Part shown: positions 56,968 to 64,000 of the stretch, piece after piece
How positions within the stretch are numbered: position 1 is the first letter of the stretch
Layout: every line of letters starts with the position of its first letter
Source: Diadema setosum
Taxonomy: Eukaryota > Echinodermata > Echinoidea > Diadematoida > Diadematidae
Direction: 5' to 3'
NCBI GenBank assembly: GCA_033980235.1
Contig: CM067068.1
Span: 33,451,046 to 33,515,045, forward strand
Length of the DNA: 64,000 bases
Translations under genes and position numbers: made by a program
The notes under the pieces: model-generated
The model's database searches: none
Told to the model about the DNA's origin: nothing
Seen by the model: the letters and a program-made list of their open reading frames with translations, nothing else

Positions 56968-58682
56968 GCACTGAACATACGTGGACTCGATGTCGTTAAG
57001 ATTGGATGGAATCAAGTTGTAACTTAATAAAAAAAAATAATGACTCGTAATGCAACAAAATTATTTCGTTCACCTTAAGACTGATGGAATTGCCATGAAA
57101 CCACTCTCCATGAAAATTGGAGACACATATTTTCATACAATAAATAGCACACCAAAAATAATTAGCTAGTGGAGCAATGGGTCAATAGATCATGGATGGA
57201 GTATAGCCGGTCAGCAGCCAGCGTAGTCGGCGATCAGGAATTTTGAGGTGTGGTCGCCGATTGGTTGTCGATGGTTGCCAGAATTTTTTTTTAAATATTT
57301 TTGGAGGTCGTTTACCATGCAGTCTTATCATAATTTTGTGAGACCAGGCTCCAAGGACAGTACAAGGATGATGGAATCATTGAAAACGTGACAAGATGGA
57401 TGCTTCATTGTCTGTGCATTCACATTATCACCTAACCCTAGAGTAACATAAGTATAGATTTTAAGTTGTAATGCTGATACTGGTTCTTCTTTCCTACCCT
57501 TATTGTGTCTGTCATGTCTGCAGATAGCAAAAATGTCGTTTTATATTTCTATGCGTGTTGAAAATATGGACACAATGAACATGTTCATTTGTGTATTAAA
57601 AAAGTATTGATATATCGGCATATCAACAGTTATTTAGTCACTCATTTACTCCTGTATAATGATTGTTTCAATGTATTAATATCAGACACGGCTGTTGTTC
57701 AATTAGTCCGTGTAATAAAAACTAGTGCATCGATCATCGATAAAATATAAACTGAAACAATTGCATGAAAGATATAAGAAAGTAGTTTACATACTTAAAG
57801 TATAGACAGAGTTGCTCCCACCCAGAAATTTCATTTCCTTTAAAAGCTTTATAATATGATAACTGCCAGCCATTTTGATATCGCTACGCACCTCATATTC
57901 AACAAAATTAGCATCATGACACATTTACTCTTAAGATATTGCTTCATTGTGAAGTATCATGGAAGTATACAGTACACTTGCGGGGGCAGTGTTTTGTAGT
58001 CGTTTTAGTTGTATTTTCGAAAGGTATAACATACTGAATTTGGGTAGATACGTCATGCTATCAATATACCTGTTTTGCTGCATTTTAAGGCACGTAAATG
58101 GCTGACGTTTAAAACTCTAGTTTTCCCTAGAAAGGCACATTCAAACAAATATTTCAATAACCCGTATAAACGCCACGAGCGTTAAAGATGTGTTGGGCAT
58201 CAACAACTCACACGCTATAAAACTTCTATAACCAGTGAGCTCTAGATTTATCGCTTATTCCTTATTACACCCACAAGTGTTAAACAATAACGAGGGAAGC
58301 AAAAACCTTTATGTGCGTGTATTCTTACTACGTACCACTAGCTACTACCAGCACTCATTTTGTCAACATTAGTGGACCTTAAATATGACGTCACCTGTTG
58401 TCTTGAGTCAGGCAGCCTTAGAATAGGCAGACATGATCTGCAGTCTCTCCTTGGAGTAGTAAAATATACGCATTATGTTATTTTGAAGGTAGAAGGTTTA
58501 TTCAATTATCTACTTTTTCGCCCCTAGTCTCACTCCTTCAGCTCAAGACAAAATTAATAACACCGTGCAAAGGGACAAATAACACTATATTATTGTGTTA
58601 TTGATCAAACAAACTATTCTTTCAGTGCAGTTTCAATGTTCATAGTCACTTTGGAAAAGGAATTGTTTTCCAAATTGTTGAA
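56968..58682. repeat. Type II 3' flank of pseudogene 8
   Basis: Close match to the flank of receptor 6 over about 1.7 kb (GAACATACGTGGACTCGATG, GGCGATCAGGAATTTTGAGG, CTGTTGTTCAATTAGTCC, AGATGTGTTGGGCATCAACA, AGGCAGCCTTAGAATAGGCA). It lacks the 157 bp MITE at 58437, so it serves as the empty site. Confidence 0.8.
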
Positions 58683-59059
58683 AGGAGTCCTGATAATAAA
58701 TGTATTGATAATTTAGAAGATTTAACAATAAAACCTTTCACCACTTCTTACACGTGAAAAATAAGCCAATGTCTCCTTCCGCGTTAAAAAAAAAAATAAA
58801 ATTCCTGCACGCGATCGTGTAAGAGCCTGCCAAAAGTGCAACGTAAGTGATGCCCAACTCGTAAAAGTTGAAGGCCGTGCACCGAAAAACACAGTGGAAT
58901 GCGTGTTCACCCACGAAAGACGCAGACGCAACCACCGAAACTTGTTTAACTCACGTGACCACCGCCATTTTGGTTGGGCAATTTTTCCTCTAACATGAAG
59001 TGCACGCTCAAGCAGGTCGGTCGGTCCGTTGCAAAAATCTTGTGGATCCAACCACTCTA

Positions 59060-59285
59060 TCATTTTTTTTTTTTTAAGCAACTGACCCCAAATTTGGCAT
59101 GTGTGACCACTATTAAAGATAGATATACAAGATGCCTCTTTAGTAATATCGCCTAATGCGTTGTCATGGCAACGGCAAAATTGTTGTAAAAAGTTGTGGA
59201 TCGAACTAGAATTTCTAATTTTTTGATTAATCAACTCCAAATTTGGTATGTGTGACCGTTATCACAAGCAGATATGCAAGACACC
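59060..59285. repeat. Imperfect 165 bp tandem repeat
   Basis: CCAAATTTGGCATGTGTGAC (59089) and CCAAATTTGGTATGTGTGAC (59236), each followed by a TTA/TCA and AGATATRCAAGA stretch, about 147-165 bp apart. Confidence 0.6.
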
Positions 59286-59741
59286 AGGAACTCTGTAAGG
59301 GGGAGGGGGTGGCGCAAACAATATTTCTTGCGCTACTTCCAGGTTTCATCTTTTTTTTTCTTTTCATTTCTTTTGTTTTAACAACAAATAAAGAGGGGTC
59401 GGGCTTCCAGTGCGCACCCTCTGGATCGTGCACTGCTGATAAAAGCAATAAGACAGACGCAGGATCTGGCCTGCTTTTGCTAAGCGACTGTTAAAGCATT
59501 AGGCCTAACTTCGGTACTGGTTCTGGCATTTACCTCCCTGCTACTGGCATGTACTATGCCTAAATTCAAGCATTCGTTAGATGAAAAACTTAATTCATGT
59601 ACCGTACATTATTCTTGATTTGATAAAGTAATCCAGAAATTACAGAAAAAACCCCGCGATAAACATGTTTAAAAGACTACTTTGAGTCCTCCGCATAGCC
59701 GCCACACACACTACACATTGCAGCGCCTATGCAAACATTGA

Positions 59742-59938
59742 CCTAGTCTGGCTTCCAGACCCTTTGCTCGTACTATTTCGATGTACAGGATATTGACGCC
59801 CTCAGCGTCGCAAACTGGAGTAGGTTTAGGTGATTTTGTCTAGCGTCTTTGCATTTGGCAAGGACGGCGACACCCTCGCGGGGCGGCAACTTTGTCGCCG
59901 CGAAGTCCAGGAGGCAAAGGGTCTGGAAGCCAGACTAA
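59742..59938. mobile_element. 196 bp MITE
   Basis: TAGTCTGGCTTCCAGACCCT, then TTGC, at the start is repeated in exact inverse at the end (GCAAAGGGTCTGGAAGCCAG, then ACTA). The interior is GC-rich with GCGTCGC/GCGACG motifs. The 24 bp perfect termini suggest recent mobility. Confidence 0.85.
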
Positions 59939-60786
59939 ACCACACCAAAATTGCCCTAGCAAAATGGCGACGCAGCACGATAAACTGGACACGCATTCCA
60001 CAAGTCTTTTAGTTTGATGAGGTCTGAGGCCGTGCCTCAGAACACCAATTTAAGTGTTCAAAATGGACATAATGTGACAACTTGTGGTTTACTATTTTAG
60101 GTAAAATATTTCAGGCTTAATTTGTATGTAATTCATGTAGAATTATATTGTAAACATGAATTCATACATATTTTAGAAATTAGAGTATATCATGAACTTG
60201 ACATCAAATAGGTAAGATCCTTTTTTTCAGCTTCCGTTAACGCGTTTTGTTACAGATGCACATACTTTGCTTACAAACCAGTCTCGCGCGCATTCATATT
60301 GATACTCCGTCTAGCTCCCGGGTAAGTTTGACGTTCAAACCGAAGATTATCTGGGCACAAGAGACTCAAATTCTTCAAAGAAAATGTCATTTCTATCTCT
60401 GTATTTCTGAAAGTACTCAGATATCGAACGAGAATAACTTCTGCAGGGCAGGGGTAAAAAAACAGGGGGCTGCATGGCAGTGCCACTGACTGTGCACAGT
60501 CGATACTAGTCCAACCTCGGCTGCAGCCCCAGCCAGGGCCAAGAGTGTCTACCCTAACTATGCACAGCCCTGAGTGTAACTGTTCACACTGTCTACCCTA
60601 GATCTAAACGCATTGTGTGGACTTTAGTGGATCTAACGCCCCAACGGGTAGATGGTTAGATAGGCTAGACTCTAGCCAGGTCCCGACAAAGTATACCTTA
60701 ACATACTGATTCATAGGACATAGCTAGGCACCTATAGGCCTACATATCCTTATACCGCTTAACGCATCCTTTCCTCGGTTCTCGTC

Positions 60787-61083
60787 GAAGATGATGCTCG
60801 AAGCATTTCTTAACTCTTATGACAAATATGATCGGGATTGCATCTGGCCTCAGGAGTTTTCTTGATTTATAACCGAGGGCCACAGCTTGCCTGTCCACGT
60901 CAAAACAATGCTTCTCAAAATGGTCCTCGCATACGAAGATGATGCTCGAAGCATTTCTTAACTCTTATGACAAATATGATCGGGATTGCATCTGGCCTCA
61001 GGAGTTTTCTTGATTTATAACCGAGGGCCACAGCTTGCCTGTCCACGTCAAAACAATGCTTCTCAAAATGGTCCTCGCATACG
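60787..61083. repeat. Perfect 148 bp tandem duplication
   Basis: Two copies, 60787-60934 and 60935-61082, appear identical base for base (from GAAGATGATGCTCGAAGC to GGTCCTCGCATAC). Either very recent or an assembly artefact. Confidence 0.9.
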
Positions 61084-61273
61084 ACACAATATCAAGAATG
61101 CTTGTAATTTCTTATGTTTAATTTCGTTGTACTGAGAACAAAATATTGCTTGACACATCGGCATGATGAAAGATAGCCCGACCACACGACGCAGCTTACA
61201 CGTATGCGGTCGTCCCTTGCGCATAGGTACAAGATGTACTCACTAAAGAACAGCTAGCTTAGCTACAGTAGCT

Positions 61274-61735
61274 GCGACAGGGCTGGTACAGGTATAGCCT
61301 TTAAACAAGGCGACTCGCTCTGCGTGCCCCCGTATATATAGCGCGTTTACCCCACAAACCTGTTGGCCGGCGAGTAGTGGAGCGAGCCGCCTTTATCCAC
61401 TCGTTCAGGGATGTGTACGCAGAAAATACACACGGCACCAAGGCAAGCCGCGCGCGCTTGCTAACAAATTTATATTCTTTGACAAATTTGCGTACAAATT
61501 TGTTAGCAAGCGCGCGCGGCTTGCTTTGGTGCCGTGTGTATTTTCTGCGTCAAATTTGTACGCAAATTTGTCAAAGAATATAAAGCAACAACAACGACAA
61601 AAGTACACATCCCTGAACGAGTGGCTAAAGGCGGCTCGCTCCACTCGCCGGCCAACAGGTTTGTGGGGTAAAGCGCTACACGGGGGCACGCAGAGCGAGT
61701 CGCCTTGTTTAAAGGCTAGTACAGGTACTGCGCTG
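61274..61735. mobile_element. 460 bp double-layer foldback MITE
   Basis: Outer arms: GGCGACTCGCTCTGCGTGCC, CCACAAACCTGTTGGCCGGC and GTTCAGGGATGTGTAC (61308-61420) are repeated in inverse at 61600-61710. Inner arms: GCAGAAAATACACACGGCAC, then CAAGGCAAGCCGCGCGCGCT (61421-61460) pair with 61500-61553. A third short inverted pair (TATATTCTTTGACAAATTTG) lies at 61468 and 61565. The GC-rich ends contrast with the window's AT-rich background. Confidence 0.85.
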
Positions 61736-61842
61736 AGATTGCTAAAGTGGAAACATGCGAAGGGCGGGCATTTACGCAAACCGTGATCGCGAAGGTCTAG
61801 TACCATCCACGCGTGTCATGCAGTACGAACATACAATACACA

Positions 61843-61843
<1 letters not shown>

Positions 61844-61883
<40 letters not shown>

Positions 61884-61891
61884 GCGCGCGC
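61844..61891. repeat. (CA)n microsatellite
   Basis: CA array of about 38 bp with a GTGCGCGCGC tail. Confidence 0.95.
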
Positions 61892-62233
61892 AGAAAAGTA
61901 CGAAGAAAATGTCAAATGCTGTCAGTACATGTACATCAGTTATCCGTCGCCTTTTTTTTTTTTTTGAAACTAGTGAGCGTACGCGCAAAGAGCAGAAAAC
62001 AATTCGGAAGAAAGAGATTTTGTTGTGCGTCGGTGACGTCTGAGTCTCCGTCAAGACTCCCGCATTAAAAGGATAATCACCATGCAGATTCAACACTTTT
62101 CCAATCAACATTTGCGAGCTTGTTTGATGATTTGAAAGTTGATTTTGTTGCTAGTAGTTCATTAGAGGTACCAACAACAACATACAGATATACATATACA
62201 TGTATTTTTCAAATTCGTGAGGACTGACTCCCT

Positions 62234-62960
62234 TTCAATTTGAATAAGATTTTTATCATAACCTCGGTGACAATATCATTCTTGACTAAATCTTTAGGTC
62301 ACTCGAAAACCCTGTCGGTGTGTCTACATTCAAAATGTAACGTAACGTTGTAAACTAGATAATGAAGTTAAATTATTACACCAGACATTCAAAGCTTCAC
62401 AAACACGACAGCAAATAAACATAACAGAGGCGAATCTCTTTCCCAGTCACCGATTTGTACGAGCTTATTAGCCTTAAAGAAGAGTCCTACCGCGGTATTC
62501 AGTACTTTCTATGGCATCGCATACATTATAGGTACTGTAGTTTTATCATGTTAAATCAAGCCTTACGTAACTTGAGCTGTTGAGATTGTATCCATTAGGC
62601 TGTACATTTGCGGACCTTTAATCTGTACTGATGAATTGTTTGACTTGTTTTAAACTGTGTGTTCATTTGTAAATATTAAAGCCATTACTTCTTACATTTA
62701 AGTGTTCAAAAAATCACTGTTCAGTTTGTGTTATGTCTACACATGACCAGTTGAAATTACTGTGACTGACTTGACTTACCTTGATTTAAGGTATTGACTA
62801 ATGTAATAATTGTCATATAACATCACATCTTATTGTATCCATTCGTGTCATAAGCGAATGTCTTAACCATTCGTGACTTCGTTATTTATCTACTCTGTCC
62901 AGAATGTGATAATAAGAAGTAAGCGTCATGATGTTGTTTTGCTGCAGTGTTTGTTTTATG
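62234..62960. repeat. Distal type II spacer, continued
   Basis: Resumes the homology to 33800-34215 and 34993-35440 (CTCGGTGACAATAT, CGAATCTCTTTCCCAGT, GATTGTATCCATTAGGCTGT, GTTTTGCTGCAGTGTTTGTT). No gene. Confidence 0.7.
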
Positions 62961-64000
62961 TAATAAACTAGAAATGTCGCTAAGGCGACTGGTATGCCTC
63001 CGCCATAATGCATGATTCTCCTAAGTCTATAGTGCATGTAGACAGTGTGTGATTACATTTTCACAAAATTGGCAAAAAATTAAAATGACAAGTTTGTCAC
63101 AAATGTGTTGAATGTTCACCTTCCTTGACCTAGGTTTAATTGGATGAATAGGAGAGCATGTATTTGGGGATTTAAGGACATTAATTTGACTTTGACCCAT
63201 TCATAAATAAATGCATTGAGACATTTTCAAGGTATGGAGAAAATGCAATTTCTGTATTGAAAAGTTCATTGTTACCATTTTCATCTGGCCTTTGACCATA
63301 AAATTCATTGGATAATCACTGTCAGGCACAACATGCATATGTAGTAAGTTTCAAGATAACTTGAGCCACTTCTGAGATATGGAGGAAAAAGTTATTTCAG
63401 CACTTTCCCCTTGATCTTTGACCTTTTGACCTTTGAGGCAAACAAAAAAAAAAAGAAGAAAAAAGAAAGCTTCCAGATAATCTCTATTAGGTTATACACG
63501 CATACCCCAAGTGTAAAAAAAAATAATCCTGCTGGCATTGCATAAATATGAGGGAAATAGTAAATTTTGAAGTGTTGCCCTTGACCTTTGACCCCTAACC
63601 TTTGACCCATGAACCCTAAATTCTCTGGATAATCACTGCCAGTCAGTACATGTATATATATTATGTTCCATGAAGATACCTTGAACAATTTCCAAGATAC
63701 GGAGAAAAAAGTGAAGTTTTGATTTTTTTTTACTTGACCTTTTGACCTTTGACCTTTGACCTCATGACCCCAAACTTTCACCGGAGAATAATACATGTAT
63801 ACACTAAGTTTCAAGAAAATATCTTCTGGCATTGCATAGATATGGTGGAAATAGTGAAATTTTACGTATTTGACCTTGGCCTTTTGACCTTTGACCTTGA
63901 GCATGTGCACCAAAAAGTTAATAGGCACAACTTCACCCCCTAATACACATACATGCCAAGTTTCATTAGGATACCTCAAAAGGTTTTTTAGTTACTCTGT
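62961..64000. repeat. Interspersed/tandem repeat with TTTGACCTTTGACC words
   Basis: Starts AGAAATGTCGCTAAGGCGAC, then TGGTATGCCTCCGCC, and continues as three or four degenerate units of about 200-250 bp. Each has CAAGTTTCAAGATAAC-like, GAGATATGGAGAAAA-like and GACCTTTTGACCTTTGACC segments. It runs off the window. The 195-residue minus-strand frame across it is a product of the repeat. Confidence 0.7.

Larger units (their letters stand above)
58683..62233. mobile_element. 3.55 kb insertion in the duplicated spacer
   Basis: The spacer reads CAAATTGTTGAATTTGAACA near 33797 but is split here: CCAAATTGTTGAA at 58670-58682 and TTTCAATTTGAATAAG from 62232. The ends (AGGAGTCCTGATAAT and GAGGACTGACTCCC) share only GGAGTC in inverse, so the superfamily is unknown. 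Inside are a 196 bp MITE, a 148 bp perfect tandem duplication and a foldback. A CpG-richer stretch with CCACCGCCATTTTGG (58960) looks promoter-like, but no protein is recognised; the long minus-strand frame at 58722-59240 lacks any family pattern. Confidence 0.55.

Noticed and set aside
58722..59240. 172-residue minus-strand reading frame
   Set aside because: No family pattern on inspection; it contains poly-Phe from a T/A tract and repeat sequence. Possible promoter-like CpG content alone does not support a gene.
63392..63979. 195-residue minus-strand frame at the window end
   Set aside because: Covers degenerate TTTGACCTTTGACC repeats; residues recur with the repeat period.

Overview
This is AT-rich animal nuclear DNA, full of microsatellites and short DNA transposons, with few genes. 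The best-supported content is a same-strand (+) cluster of intronless rhodopsin-class (class A) seven-transmembrane receptors: six intact reading frames (1207, 4066, 9480, 12432, 29179, 48521) and two broken copies (25968, 55954). Tandem arrays of single-exon, lineage-expanded receptors in a MITE-rich genome fit an echinoderm, most likely a sea urchin, where such expansions (the 'surreal-GPCRs') are known. The species is inferred, not proven.

Layout. 1-5.1 kb: two divergent receptors. 5.3-8.6 kb: a 3.3 kb inverted-repeat insertion containing smaller elements. 8.6-17.6 kb: receptors 3 and 4, a 769 bp TTA-flanked insertion between them, then a 900 bp palindromic Tc1-type element and a Tc1 transposase remnant. 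17.6-25 kb: no recognised gene; MITE copy A, AT repeats and a degenerate GTGTCGGTCTCGTGAGCC-like minisatellite. 25-35.5 kb: pseudogene 5 and receptor 6 with flanks matching the 8.6-17.6 kb block, so a two-gene unit seems to have been duplicated. 36-45 kb: foldback elements, a non-LTR retrotransposon tail, a minus-strand gene with an SGNH-type domain and a second exon of a multicopy family, and a hAT-like element. 45-53 kb: foldbacks, receptor 7, MITE copy C and a retrotransposon remnant. 53-64 kb: a motif-dense inverted-repeat element, pseudogene 8, a 3.55 kb insertion in its 3' flank, and tandem repeats to the window end.

How the genes work together. The receptors presumably sit in the plasma membrane and sense extracellular ligands; no ligand can be named. 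All lack the canonical DRY and NPxxY signatures: position 3.50 is Lys in seven copies and Met in receptor 1, and 7.49 is Arg (His in receptor 1). Copies 3-8 share a CxxC motif in intracellular loop 3. Damage ranges from none to a lost toggle Trp (copy 4), a frameshifted tail (copy 7), one nonsense codon (copy 8) and several frameshifts (copy 5), as expected of a birth-and-death chemoreceptor-like family. Because the flanks are duplicated too, empty sites can be compared with filled ones, which delimits many transposons to the base.
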